Of a stretch of 64,000 nucleotides of DNA, positions 45,279 to 54,395 are shown one piece after another. Below the pieces are notes generated by a model. The model saw only the letters and a program-made list of their open reading frames with translations. It was not told the origin of the DNA and made no database searches. Location of the stretch: assembly GCF_900169265.1 (NCBI RefSeq), contig NZ_FXYX01000005.1, positions 1 through 64,000 of the forward strand, read 5' to 3'. Within the stretch, counting starts at the first letter, position 1. Every line of letters starts with the position of its first letter. Source of the DNA: Brevibacterium iodinum ATCC 49514 (GTDB taxonomy: Bacteria; Actinomycetota; Actinomycetes; Actinomycetales; Brevibacteriaceae). The translations under genes were made by a program, and so were the position numbers.

Positions 45279-45347
45279 GCAGATTCGAGGGAGCAGATTG
45301 TAGATTCAGTCCGCTGAAATCAACATTCCGCTCCCTCGAATTTCTGC
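45279..45347. terminator. Long imperfect hairpin after the alcohol dehydrogenase gene
   Basis: GCAGATTCGAGGGAGC on the left pairs with GCTCCCTCGAATTTCTGC on the right (12-bp perfect core ATTCGAGGGAGC), and TTCAG/CTGAA close the loop. The total stem is about 30 bp with bulges. It probably ends transcription between the dehydrogenase and the permease operon. Confidence 0.6.
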
Positions 45348-45397
45348 ATTCACGCACGCGCCTCCGCACTCGCACGCTTGACTCCGCATTCACGCAC
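45346..45397. repeat. Three 12-bp direct repeats at an exact 20-bp period
   Basis: GCATTCACGCAC occurs at 45346-45357 and 45386-45397, with a degenerate GCACTCGCACGC at 45366-45377. The starts are exactly 20 bp apart, each preceded by TCC or TCT. Such helically phased repeats upstream of an operon suggest cooperative binding by a regulator, for example the DeoR-type protein of the cluster. Confidence 0.55.
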
Positions 45398-45585
45398 CCT
45401 CTCCGCGGGAGGAACGCACCTGCGCTCGACATTGCATCAACGTGCAGTTATGACTCATACTTGCTCATGCTGTTCAACTTCGCTTCTGATCGTCGACTGC
45501 CCTCGGGCATCGCAGGTCGTGTCGAAGTCAATGAGAACCACACACCCTGGCTCGCTTGCGAGCCGGCCTCACCGCGGAGGACCCC

Positions 45586-47076
45586 ATGGACCTGCAACTC
45601 ATACTGGCGTTGGCCGCCGGCATCGCGACGATCGTCGTCATCGTGCTCGCGACCCGACTCGACGCCTTCATCGCCCTGCTTCTGGCGGCCGTCGTCACCG
45701 GCATCGTCGCCGGTCAGGATCTGCTCTCGATCATCGACTCGATCACCACCGGCTTCGGCGACACCCTGGCCAGCATCGGCATCGTCATCGGCCTCGGCGT
45801 CGGCATCGGCAAGATCCTCGAAGTCTCCGGAGCCGCCGACTCCCTCGCCCGCGCCTTCCTCCGTGCCTTCGGCAAGGGCCGTGAGCCGTGGGCGATGGGA
45901 ACCGTCGGCTCGCTCGTGTCCATCCCCGTCTTCTGCGACTCCGGCTACGTGATCATGAATCCGCTGGCTCGTTCGATCGCCCGCGTGAAGAAGGGCGGCT
46001 ACGTCACCCTCGCGCTGGCTCTCGGCTGCGGTATGACCCTGACTCATCACATGGTGCCGCCGACGCCGGGTCCTTTGGCTGCCACCGGCATCCTCGGTGC
46101 CGACATCGGATCGGTCATCCTCGCCGGCATCGTCTTCACCGTGGTTCTCCTGCCCGTGGTCGTCGTCTACGCGCGCTGGATCGGGCCGAAGCTCGAACCC
46201 ATGCTCAACGCCCAGGTCAAGCATGACGTCTACACCGAGGTCTCGGCCGCCTCGGCGGAGGGCACCAAAGAAGGATCATCCAGGGTATCCACCCTCACGG
46301 CCGACCATGAGCACTCCGGCGACAGCTCCACCGACTCCGCGACGTCGCAGGACGCGGCCGGCTCCGCCCCGGGCACCGGCAAGAAGCCGGGCGCCTTCCT
46401 CGGCTTCCTGCCGCTCATCGTCCCGCTGCTGCTCATCGTGGCCAACACGGTCGGCACCGCAATCGACAAGAGCGCACAGGGAGAACTCGCCGGCGACGCG
46501 TACGAACCCTCCGCCTGGGTCGCTCCGCTGGCATTCTTCGGCAACCCGGTCGTCGCCCTGATCATCGGCCTCATCCTCGCCGTCTACACGCTGCTGCCCC
46601 GCGTGACCCCACGCAATCAGGTGCAGAGCTGGCTGGCCGACGGTGCCGCCTCGGCCGGTCTCATCCTCCTCATCACCGGCGCCGGTGGCAGCTTCGGACT
46701 GGTCCTACGCGAATCGGGTGTCGGTGACGCCCTCGCCGAGGCGATCGCCTCGATCAGCCTGCCCGCGCTTCTCGTCCCGTTCCTCATCGCCTCCTTCGTC
46801 CGGCTGGCTCAGGGATCGGGTACGGTCGCGATGATCACCGCCGCCTCGGTGACGGCTCCGCTCATCGCCCCGCTGGGACTCGATCCGCTCGTGGCCGTCA
46901 TGGCCTGCACCGCCGGTTCGATGGTCTTCTCCTACTTCAACGACTCCTACTTCTGGGTCGTCACCCGGTTCGCCGGCCTCGACGGAATCAATGCCATCAA
47001 GGGCTGGTCGGGAATCACCACTGCCGTGTGGATCTGTTCCCTTCCGCTGCTGTTCGTGCTCGACTTGATCGTATGA
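45586..47076 (+). CDS. GntP family permease
   Basis: A 496-residue gluconate:H+ symporter-type carrier with about 12 segments. GTVGSLVSIPVFCDSGYVIMNPLARSIAR, TLTHHMVPPTPGPLAATGILG and GSGTVAMITAASV are family marks. A hydrophilic insert of about 60 residues (SAEGTKEGSSRVS to TGKKPG) lies in the central cytoplasmic loop. It imports a sugar acid; given its partners, D-threonate or a similar C4 acid. ATG at 45586 follows GCGGAGGACCCC. Its stop overlaps the next start (ATGA). Confidence 0.9.
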   Translation: MDLQLILALAAGIATIVVIVLATRLDAFIALLLAAVVTGIVAGQDLLSIIDSITTGFGDTLASIGIVIGLGVGIGKILEVSGAADSLARAFLRAFGKGREPWAMGTVGSLVSIPVFCDSGYVIMNPLARSIARVKKGGYVTLALALGCGMTLTHHMVPPTPGPLAATGILGADIGSVILAGIVFTVVLLPVVVVYARWIGPKLEPMLNAQVKHDVYTEVSAASAEGTKEGSSRVSTLTADHEHSGDSSTDSATSQDAAGSAPGTGKKPGAFLGFLPLIVPLLLIVANTVGTAIDKSAQGELAGDAYEPSAWVAPLAFFGNPVVALIIGLILAVYTLLPRVTPRNQVQSWLADGAASAGLILLITGAGGSFGLVLRESGVGDALAEAIASISLPALLVPFLIASFVRLAQGSGTVAMITAASVTAPLIAPLGLDPLVAVMACTAGSMVFSYFNDSYFWVVTRFAGLDGINAIKGWSGITTAVWICSLPLLFVLDLIV

Positions 47077-48482
47077 GCACCTTCCACCTGCCGGATCCCG
47101 GCACGACGGCAGCTTCCCCCTCGGCGCAGGCGAAACCGCGCATCCTCATCGTCGCCGACGATCTCACCGGCGGAAATGCGTGCGGAGCCCTGTTCGCCGA
47201 GGCGGGCCTGCGGACGATCACCGTCACCGATACCAACCCGGCCGGCGGCGTCGACATCAGCGGGCTGCTCGATGATTTCGACGCGGTCGTCGTCAACACC
47301 GACTCCCGGCACCTGCCTGCACCGCAGGCAAGTGAGCTCTACACCGAACTCATCAAAACCGCCGGGGCCGTCGACCTCGTGGCATGCCGCATCGACACCA
47401 CCCTGCGCGGCAATGTCGGACCCGCCGCGGCCGCCGCCGTCGCGGCCCGCAGACGGTCTCTCGCCGGGACCGATGGTCCGCCGCATCGCGTACTGGGCCT
47501 GTGCGTGCCGGCGTTCCCTGCCGCAGGCAGAACCACCGTGCAGGGGCGACAACTGCTGGGCGGCCGACTGCTCGAACACACCGAGCTCGCCCATGACGTC
47601 CGCTCCCCCATGCGCACCTCCGTCATCGAGGACGTCCTTGCCGCCGGCACGGATCTCAACAGCCGCCTCGTCGATATCGCCACGGTGCTGGCCGGTCGGG
47701 ATGCCGTGCGCATCGCCGTACTCGACGCAATCGGAGAAGGGGCCGACGTGCTCATCGCCGATGCCCTGACCACCGAGCATATCGAGCTCGTCGGTTCCGT
47801 CATCGCTGAGATCAGCCACGACCTCGCCGAGGCGGCCACCCCAGAGATCCGCAACCGCGCAGGTCTGGCCGACGATGAGCGGTTGGACTGGGTGACCATC
47901 GACCCGGGGCCCGGCAGCCTCGCCCTGGCTCAGTCTCGGCTGCCGGCTCGCGCCGACGGCATTCTGCTCGGCATTTCGGGATCGGCCACCGAGGTCACGC
48001 GTGCGCAGCTTGCTGCAGTGGCCGAGGACCCCACGATCACTGTCCTGAGCGCACCTTTGGACGATGCGGGCCTGCCCGATGTCGAGGCCGCACTGGGCCT
48101 CATCGATCGGACCGCCTCGGCGCGGGCGATCATCGTCGCCACCGTCCTCGAGACCAGCGACCTGCGCGAACTCACCGATGCTGAATCCGAGCAGACGACA
48201 CTGCGCCTGGCACTGATCGCCTCGGCGGTCATGTCCGCCATCCCAGTCTCCGGCCTCTACACCACCGGCGGGGACGTCACCGCCACAGTGATGCGCGAGC
48301 TCGGCGCGATGGGGATGGAGATCGACAAGGAGATCGTGCCTCTGGCCGTGGGCGGCCGCCTCGTCGGCGGAAGCTCTGACGGACTGCCGATCGTCACGAA
48401 GGGCGGGCTCATCGGTGACACCGGCACAGCCGTCGAATGCCTCGAATTCCTGTCGACGACTGCTCGCGTCAGGCGAGACTGA
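47073..48482 (+). CDS. DUF1537 four-carbon acid sugar kinase (DtnK-like)
   Basis: A 469-residue kinase with the DUF1537 N-terminal domain (ILIVADDLTGGNACGALFAEAG, residues 24-45; CRIDTTLRGNVGP) and the nucleotide-binding C-terminal domain (GLYTTGGDVTATVMRELG, PLAVGGRLVGGSSDGLPIVTKGG). Family members phosphorylate D-threonate, D-erythronate or related acids. Next to a PdxA2-type dehydrogenase the best guess is D-threonate 4-kinase. It overlaps the permease stop by four bases. Confidence 0.9.
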   Translation: MSTFHLPDPGTTAASPSAQAKPRILIVADDLTGGNACGALFAEAGLRTITVTDTNPAGGVDISGLLDDFDAVVVNTDSRHLPAPQASELYTELIKTAGAVDLVACRIDTTLRGNVGPAAAAAVAARRRSLAGTDGPPHRVLGLCVPAFPAAGRTTVQGRQLLGGRLLEHTELAHDVRSPMRTSVIEDVLAAGTDLNSRLVDIATVLAGRDAVRIAVLDAIGEGADVLIADALTTEHIELVGSVIAEISHDLAEAATPEIRNRAGLADDERLDWVTIDPGPGSLALAQSRLPARADGILLGISGSATEVTRAQLAAVAEDPTITVLSAPLDDAGLPDVEAALGLIDRTASARAIIVATVLETSDLRELTDAESEQTTLRLALIASAVMSAIPVSGLYTTGGDVTATVMRELGAMGMEIDKEIVPLAVGGRLVGGSSDGLPIVTKGGLIGDTGTAVECLEFLSTTARVRRD

Positions 48483-48547
48483 ATCGTGCACGACGACCCC
48501 AGCACCCCACCCACCGACACTCATCCGGACCATCTGAGGAGACAGAA

Positions 48548-49594
48548 ATGACAGCACCAGCACTCGCCGTGACCGTGGGTGACCCGGTCGGAATCGGACC
48601 GGAGATCACCACCATGGTGCTTGCGGAGTTCGCCGGCAGAGACGATCAGCATGGAATCGCTGTGGCGGATCTGGCCGTGATGAAACGTGCCGTCGAGGTC
48701 CTCGGACTCGACGTCGAACTGCGTTCCATCTCCGACTGGTCGACCCCGTCGGCCGGCGAAGGCGTCATCGACGTCTTCGACATCGGCGTGCTCGACGATG
48801 ACCTTCCCGAGTGGGGCGTCGTCGACGCGCGCGCGGGCAGGGCTTCGGTGGCCGCGATCGAGATCGCCACCCAGGCGGCCATGGATCAGCAGGTCGCCGG
48901 CATCGTCACCGGCCCCATCAACAAGGAAGCCGTGTGGAAGTCCGGATCGCAGCACCTCGGGCACACCGAGATGCTCGGTGAGCTGACCGGAGTGACGAAG
49001 CAGGACACGATGTTCGTCGTGGAGAACACGAAGGTCCCCGACCACAAACTCCAGATCTTCTTCGCCACCCGCCACATGTCCCTGCGCAAGGCCATCGACG
49101 CCCTCACCGTCGAGACCCAAATCGACTCGATCGAACGCGCCCATCGTGCCCTGCAGCTCTACGGCGTCTCCTCGCCGAGGCTGGCCGTCGCCGCGCTCAA
49201 CCCGCACGGTGGTGAGAACGGCGCCTTCGGCGACGAGGAGATCGAGATCCTCCGTCCGGCCGTCGAGAAGGTCAATGCCGGTGGCGCCTTCGAAGTCGCC
49301 GGACCGATCCCGGCCGATTCCGTCTTCCATCAGGGGCTGACCGGCCGCTTCGACGGCATCCTCTCGCAGTACCACGACCAGGGACACATCGCGTCGAAGA
49401 CCTTCGACTTCGATGGGACGATCTCGGTCACTGTGGGCCTGCCCATCCTGCGCACCTCCGTCGATCACGGCACTGCCTTCGACATCGCCGGTCAGGGCAT
49501 CGCCGATGCGGGCACCATGCGCTCGGCCTACCGGGCAGCCATCGGTTATGCGCCGTTCGTCGACGGCATCCGCGCGGAGTACCTGCCGAAGTAG
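48548..49594 (+). CDS. pdxA2: PdxA2-type 4-phospho-D-threonate dehydrogenase
   Basis: A 348-residue PdxA-family NAD-dependent dehydrogenase/decarboxylase. VTVGDPVGIGPEI at the start, VTGPINKEAV, HLGHTEMLGEL, ALNPHGGENGAFG and SQYHDQGH hold the substrate-phosphate and metal ligands. In a DUF1537 cluster such proteins act on 4-phospho-D-threonate to give dihydroxyacetone phosphate and CO2, rather than in vitamin B6 synthesis. AGGAGACAGAA precedes ATG 48548, which decides this start. Confidence 0.9.
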   Translation: MTAPALAVTVGDPVGIGPEITTMVLAEFAGRDDQHGIAVADLAVMKRAVEVLGLDVELRSISDWSTPSAGEGVIDVFDIGVLDDDLPEWGVVDARAGRASVAAIEIATQAAMDQQVAGIVTGPINKEAVWKSGSQHLGHTEMLGELTGVTKQDTMFVVENTKVPDHKLQIFFATRHMSLRKAIDALTVETQIDSIERAHRALQLYGVSSPRLAVAALNPHGGENGAFGDEEIEILRPAVEKVNAGGAFEVAGPIPADSVFHQGLTGRFDGILSQYHDQGHIASKTFDFDGTISVTVGLPILRTSVDHGTAFDIAGQGIADAGTMRSAYRAAIGYAPFVDGIRAEYLPK

Positions 49595-49662
49595 GCTGAG
49601 TCATATGACCGACCGCGGCGACTCAGCTGCGGTCGGCTCCGTGACCGAGGAGAGGAAGACAG

Positions 49663-50388
49663 ATGGCGATCCGATCAGGGACCCAGCGGCGCCGCGAAGC
49701 CATTCTCGGCCTGCTCAAGACCGGATCGTGGAGCATCCCCCGCCTGGCCGGGGCCCTCGAGACCTCGGAATCGACGATCCGCCGCGACCTGCGCGATATG
49801 GCCGCAGACGGTGAGATCATCCGCACCATCGGCGGAGCCGCTGCCGCAGGGTACGTCGAACCGCCGCTGGGCGAGCGCATGGAACAGCAGGCCGAAGCGA
49901 AGGACGCCATCGTCGCCCGCGCCCTCGCACACCTCGACGATGCCCGAGTGCGCACCGTCTTCCTCGATGCCGGATCGACGGCTGTGCGTCTGGCCGAGAG
50001 GATCAGGGACCGCAGCGAGCTCACCGTGGTCACCCGCGGCCTCGAGATCGCGCTGACCCTTGCCCATCCTGCCGGACCCACTGTCATCATGATCGGCGGT
50101 GAGGTCTCGACCCTGTCCCACGGAACGACCGGGGCGCTGTCGGACCATGCGCTGGCCCGCATCCATGTCGACATCGCGTTCCTCGGCGCTGATGCCGTCG
50201 ACACCGCTCAGGGGCTCGGCGAACCGAGCCTCGACGAGGCCCGGACGAAGGAGCTCATCGCCGAGCGGGCAGGCGCCGTCATCGTCCTCGCCGACAGCTC
50301 GAAGGCAGGCCGCGAGGTCGCCGCCTGGGCACCGATGCCGCCCGGTTGGACGTGGATCGACGAACACGGTGAGCACACGCAGGGCTGA
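49663..50388 (+). CDS. DeoR family transcriptional regulator
   Basis: A 241-residue repressor. Residues 7-60 form the DeoR winged helix (RREAILGLLKTGSWSIPRLAGALETSESTIRRDLRDM), followed by a sugar-phosphate-sensing domain with FLDAGSTAVRLAE, VTRGLEIAL, IGGEV and ADSSKAGR. It is the last gene of the permease/kinase/dehydrogenase cluster and should control it, responding to a phosphorylated intermediate. GAGGAGAGGAAGACAG precedes the ATG. Confidence 0.92.
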   Translation: MAIRSGTQRRREAILGLLKTGSWSIPRLAGALETSESTIRRDLRDMAADGEIIRTIGGAAAAGYVEPPLGERMEQQAEAKDAIVARALAHLDDARVRTVFLDAGSTAVRLAERIRDRSELTVVTRGLEIALTLAHPAGPTVIMIGGEVSTLSHGTTGALSDHALARIHVDIAFLGADAVDTAQGLGEPSLDEARTKELIAERAGAVIVLADSSKAGREVAAWAPMPPGWTWIDEHGEHTQG

Positions 50389-50416
50389 CGGCCCGCAGCC
50401 GCCGATCCGACCGTTC

Positions 50417-51997
50417 TCACACCTTCTGTTCGCGCGCCATCTGCCGGACGTAGACAGGAGCGGCAACCAGCGCCGGCAGCATCACGAAGCCCACCGGCAC
50501 AGCGGTGATGACGATCGCCGACTGCAGAGCCTCCACTCCCCCGTCGCCGAGGCTGATGAGCACGGCCGCTGTGATGCCGATGAGCAGAGCCCAGGTGGCG
50601 CGCAGCCTCGGAGAGGGTTCCCCGGAGGTCATGCACGACTGGGACATGGCAAACGACATCGAGTCCGTGGTCGTGGCGACAAAGGTCATCGTCAGGACGA
50701 GGAAGCCGAAGCTGATGACCAGCGACAGCGGCAGCTGACCGCTGATCGCCATGACCGCCGCGGGCAGTCCGCCCTCCATGAGCGGCTCCGAGATCGCCCC
50801 GTCCGACTTCTGCTCAAGGAATATGCCTGTGCCGCCGAGCACTGTGAACCAGAAGGTCGTGGCCACGGGAGGCAGCACCGTCGTGCTGATGAGCAGATCG
50901 CGGACCGTACGGCCCTTGGAGATCCGGGCGACGAAGATCGCCATCAGCGGCGCATAGCCGAGGAACCAGCCGAAGAAGAAGACGGTCCACCCGGACAGCC
51001 ACTCGGTGTCCCCGCGGTAGAGGGTCATGCTGAAGAAGTCGGTGACGTAGAGGGCGAATCCGTCGAAGAAGCTCTTGACGACGAACCACGCCGATCCGAG
51101 CACGAGCACCGCGGCCATGAGGCCGAGCGCCAACCACACGTTCGCGGAGCTGAGGAATCGGATGCCGCGGTTGACTCCGGAGAAGACACTGACTCCGGCG
51201 ACCGCGGTGAGCGTCGCGATGACGAGGAGCTGGACGGGATAGACGTCGGGGATCCCGAACAGCGAATTGAGACCGTAGGAGACCTGAAGGCCGAGGAAGC
51301 CGACCGGGCCGATGGTGCCCGCCGCGACTGAGATCACGCACACGACGTCGACGATCGCAGCGATCGGTCCGGTGGCCGCACGCCTGCCCATGATGGGATA
51401 CAGCAGGCTGCGGGGGCGAAGTGGCATGCCTTTCTCGGCAGCGCGCATCATGACGATGGCACCCAGCGAGCCGAGAATCGCCCAGGCGAGGAAGCCCCAG
51501 TCGATGAAGCTTGTGGCCAATGCTGCAGCCACTGCGTCGACTCCGCCGTCGCCATCGGAGAAATACGGTGGTCTCGAGGTGTAGTGGTACATCGGTTCGG
51601 CGGCCGCCCAGAACACTCCCCCTGCCGCGAGCAGGGTCATCATGATCATCGCGATCCAGGAGAAGCGGTTGAAGTCCGGTCGCGCCTGGTTGCCCAATCT
51701 GGCCTTCGCCCAGGGAGTGAAGACGAGGACGAGCGCGATGAGGAATGTGGCCAGCAGCAGGATCTGCCAGTACATCCCGAATATCTCGGCACAGGCGGCG
51801 AACCCGGCCCCCACCCAGCCCGACATCCGATCAGGGACGATGAGAGCGAGGGCGACGAAGCTCGCGAGGATCCCCACGCTCGCCCCGGCCACGGGCCGGT
51901 CGAGGCGGCGGGGGCCGATATGGCCGGGGTCGTCTGTCGCAGGAGGCGGCTCAGCCGACTGATCGGCGGAGACCGTGCGGGTGCTGGTCTGGCTCAC
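50417..51997 (-). CDS. BCCT family transporter
   Basis: A 526-residue betaine/choline/carnitine-type carrier with 12 segments. WAAAEPMYHYTSRPPYF, SFIDWGFLAWAILGS and the segment-8 stretch WTVFFFGWFLGYAPLMAIFVARISKGRTVR are family marks. It uses Na+ or H+ to import quaternary or sulfonium compounds. The GTG start at 51997 follows AAGGCAGCG. The usual long regulatory C-terminal tail is absent. It converges on the DeoR gene. Confidence 0.9.
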   Translation of the reverse strand: MSQTSTRTVSADQSAEPPPATDDPGHIGPRRLDRPVAGASVGILASFVALALIVPDRMSGWVGAGFAACAEIFGMYWQILLLATFLIALVLVFTPWAKARLGNQARPDFNRFSWIAMIMMTLLAAGGVFWAAAEPMYHYTSRPPYFSDGDGGVDAVAAALATSFIDWGFLAWAILGSLGAIVMMRAAEKGMPLRPRSLLYPIMGRRAATGPIAAIVDVVCVISVAAGTIGPVGFLGLQVSYGLNSLFGIPDVYPVQLLVIATLTAVAGVSVFSGVNRGIRFLSSANVWLALGLMAAVLVLGSAWFVVKSFFDGFALYVTDFFSMTLYRGDTEWLSGWTVFFFGWFLGYAPLMAIFVARISKGRTVRDLLISTTVLPPVATTFWFTVLGGTGIFLEQKSDGAISEPLMEGGLPAAVMAISGQLPLSLVISFGFLVLTMTFVATTTDSMSFAMSQSCMTSGEPSPRLRATWALLIGITAAVLISLGDGGVEALQSAIVITAVPVGFVMLPALVAAPVYVRQMAREQKV

Positions 51998-52224
51998 GGG
52001 TGGCGCTGCCTTCCGTGCCCCGCTGACTCTGCCGTCGGCTGCGGGGCTGTTGGGTATCGATGCTCGTTCCGTCTGGAATCGCAGCGGCCCAGTCTAGGGG
52101 ACGGAGCACCGAAACGGTCCGGCGGCCGAGGGATTTCCGCTCGAATGTGGGACGACTCACCCGCCTCGGTGGTCTGCCCTGGGACATCCGCGCCGTTCCC
52201 GGATGAGTGCGGTCGTCGCCGGTC

Positions 52225-53196
52225 TCACTCCCCCGCGATCTCGAGCAGCACCTTGCCGATCACGGAGCGGGATTCGAGTTCCTTGATCGCTGCTGCCGCC
52301 TGCGCCAGCGGATACCTCGCATGGTTGCGCGGATTGAGGCGCCCGGCGGACACATACTCGGCCACGGCCTGCCACTGTTCGTCGATGAGCGACGGATGAC
52401 CGACAGTCGCCGCGCCCCACGCGACACCATCGACGGAGATGTTCTTCAGCAGCAGTCGGTTGACCTTGATCGAGGGAATCTCGCCGGCAGTGAAGCCGAG
52501 GACGAGCAGCCGGCCGAAGGGTGCGAGCACTCGCGTCGAATCGGTGAAGCGGTCGCCGCCGACAGGGTCGAAGACGATATCGACGCCGCCCGGGAAGATC
52601 TCCTTCGTCGCGTCTTTGAAACCGTCGGCGAAGACGACATGCCTCGCGCCGATCTCACGAACCGCATCGGCCTTCGCTTCGGTCGAGACGACGGCGACGA
52701 CGTCGAGGCCCATCGCCGAGCCCAGCTGCACCGCGGCCGAACCGAGGCCACCCGCAGCACCGTGGACGAGGAGGCTCTGGCCCGGCCGGGCATCGGCGCG
52801 CACACGCAGCGCGAAGTCCGCAGTGAGCACGTTCATCGGCATACCTGCGGCATCGGCTAAGGAAACCGAATCCGGCACCTTCACGGTGGCCTCGTCGGCG
52901 GCCACAAGGTACTCGGCGAAAGTGCCCGAGCCCGTGATCGCCGCGACCCGATCACCGACGGCGAACCGGGAGCCCGGCCCCGCCTCGGCGACAGTTCCGG
53001 ACGCTTCGGAACCCAGGGTGAATGGCAGGTCATGCTTGACCTGATACATCCCGCGCGTCTGCAGCAGCTCGGGGAAGGTCACTCCGGCGTAGGCGACCTT
53101 GATGAGCACCTGGCCCGGCCCCGGCGACGGGCGCTCCACATCGAGATGCTCCACATCATCGGGCCCGGTCAGAGCGGTGACGCGAATGGCTTTCAT
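52225..53196 (-). CDS. NADPH:quinone oxidoreductase-like zinc-free MDR protein
   Basis: A 323-residue medium-chain reductase of the quinone oxidoreductase group. It has VKHDLPFTLGSEASGTVAEAGPG, the cofactor motif LVHGAAGGLGSAAVQLG and GRLLVLGFTAGEIPSIKVNRLLLKN, without the structural zinc cysteines. ATG at 53196 follows GAGGAAACT, which decides the start over a longer frame. It is divergent from the kinase/acyl-CoA dehydrogenase operon and may act in the same pathway, for example on enoyl or enone intermediates. Confidence 0.88.
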   Translation of the reverse strand: MKAIRVTALTGPDDVEHLDVERPSPGPGQVLIKVAYAGVTFPELLQTRGMYQVKHDLPFTLGSEASGTVAEAGPGSRFAVGDRVAAITGSGTFAEYLVAADEATVKVPDSVSLADAAGMPMNVLTADFALRVRADARPGQSLLVHGAAGGLGSAAVQLGSAMGLDVVAVVSTEAKADAVREIGARHVVFADGFKDATKEIFPGGVDIVFDPVGGDRFTDSTRVLAPFGRLLVLGFTAGEIPSIKVNRLLLKNISVDGVAWGAATVGHPSLIDEQWQAVAEYVSAGRLNPRNHARYPLAQAAAAIKELESRSVIGKVLLEIAGE

Positions 53197-53304
53197 AGTT
53201 TCCTCGCTAACGTTGTGGCCCACGCGGAACGCTCCGGCTCCGGTGGCGGCGGTCTTCTCACGTCTATCACACCGCGCGGCTATGACCGTGATCACTTTCA
53301 CGGC

Positions 53305-53356
53305 TTGACTCTCCCGCCCGGGATGAATACTGTGAACTCTACTGAACGATTGTTCA
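53305..53356 (+). promoter_or_regulatory. Promoter and TetR-type operator of the kinase/acyl-CoA dehydrogenase operon
   Basis: TTGACT (53305-53310) and TACTGT (53328-53333) with an ideal 17-bp spacer. Just downstream, TGAAC-GATT-GTTCA (53343-53356) is a perfect 5-4-5 inverted repeat covering the expected transcription start, a typical site for a TetR repressor responding to an acyl-CoA. Confidence 0.65.
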
Positions 53357-53372
53357 CTCGGGAAGGTCAAGG

Positions 53373-54395
53373 ATGACACAATCACCGGCAGGGTTCGATG
53401 TGGACAGCATCGGCAGATGGATCGAGCAGAGGTTCGGGGTCAGCGACTTCGAGGTCGAAGTGATGTCGGTCGGTCGCTCGAATCTCACGTTCGCCATCCT
53501 CGTCGACAGCAGTCCGCGCTGGGTGCTGCGCCGCCCGCCCCTCGGCCACGAAGGCGGCAGTGCTCACAACGTCGCCCGCGAAGGCCGGATTATGGCCGCT
53601 CTCAACGACAGCAGCGTTCCGGTGCCGACCGTCCTCGACATCGTCGATGACCCGGAGGTCCTCGACGTGCCCTTCGTGTTCATGGATCACTGCCCCGGGT
53701 TCCCGATCAACACTCCCTCCGAGTGGGAGTCCATCCCTGCTGAGAATCGCCGCGACTGCGCCTTCGGCATGGTCGACGCCCTGGCGGCGATCCATTCCGT
53801 CGACGTCGATGCTGTCGGATTGTCCGATCTGCGTCGACCCGGCGGTCTCATCGACCGACAGCTGCGTCGTTGGATCGGGCAGGTCGAGAAGATCGCGATG
53901 CGCGAGACTCCGATCATCCATGAGGTCCACGATGTCCTCCGCGAGGCCATGCCCGACCCTGCGGGATCGCCTGTGGGAATCGCGCACGGGGACTTCAAAC
54001 CGAACAATATGATCTTCACCCCTTCCGGGACGGTCAATGCCGTCGTCGACTGGGAGCTGACAGCCATCGGTGAGGTGCTCACCGACCTCGGCTATTTCGT
54101 CGCCATGCTCACGGTGCCCGAACAGTACACCAGCATCTGGGTGCCCCGAGCCGACGACGGTTTCCCCACCACAGACGAACTCATCGACCGCTATGAGGAA
54201 GTCAGCGGGCACGAAGTCCACGATGTCAGCTACTACTCGGCGTTCGCGATGTGGAAACTGGCCTGCATCCGTGAAGGCGTCTACACACGACTGGCGACAG
54301 GCAAGATGGGCGACCTCGATCTCGACCCGGACGAGGCCGGAGCCGGGGTTGAAGACCTCGCTCGCCAAGCCCTCGACCTGTTGGAGAGATCATGA
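53373..54395 (+). CDS. APH-type kinase of the ACAD10/11-LvaA group
   Basis: A 340-residue phosphotransferase with a protein-kinase-like fold. SVGRSNLTFAILVDSSPRWVLRRPP is the nucleotide loop, HGDFKPNN (205-212) the catalytic loop, and VDWELTAIGEVLTDLGY (D226) the metal site. These features match the kinase domain fused to the dehydrogenase in animal ACAD10/11 and the separate LvaA kinase, which phosphorylate 4-hydroxyacyl-CoA. Here it is encoded together with a matching dehydrogenase. GGAAGGTCAAGG precedes the ATG. It overlaps the SDR gene by four bases. Confidence 0.85.
   Translation: MTQSPAGFDVDSIGRWIEQRFGVSDFEVEVMSVGRSNLTFAILVDSSPRWVLRRPPLGHEGGSAHNVAREGRIMAALNDSSVPVPTVLDIVDDPEVLDVPFVFMDHCPGFPINTPSEWESIPAENRRDCAFGMVDALAAIHSVDVDAVGLSDLRRPGGLIDRQLRRWIGQVEKIAMRETPIIHEVHDVLREAMPDPAGSPVGIAHGDFKPNNMIFTPSGTVNAVVDWELTAIGEVLTDLGYFVAMLTVPEQYTSIWVPRADDGFPTTDELIDRYEEVSGHEVHDVSYYSAFAMWKLACIREGVYTRLATGKMGDLDLDPDEAGAGVEDLARQALDLLERS

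Larger units (their letters stand above)
45238..45585. other. Gene-free control region upstream of the gntP-like operon
   Basis: These 348 bases hold no supported gene. In order they contain a long imperfect hairpin (45279-45347), three repeats with a 20-bp period (45346-45397), and the leader of the permease gene. Confidence 0.7.

Noticed and set aside
45346-45397. The 20-bp period repeats as a CRISPR array
   Set aside because: The repeat is 12 bp with 8-bp gaps, far too short for repeat-spacer units, and no cas genes are present.
46947-48563. 538-residue open frame antisense to the DUF1537 kinase
   Set aside because: It is opposite a clear gene in its full length and has no family features.
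47073-49594. Vitamin B6 synthesis role for the PdxA-like gene
   Set aside because: The neighbours are a DUF1537 kinase, a GntP permease and a DeoR regulator, the established setting of PdxA2, and no pdxJ is present.
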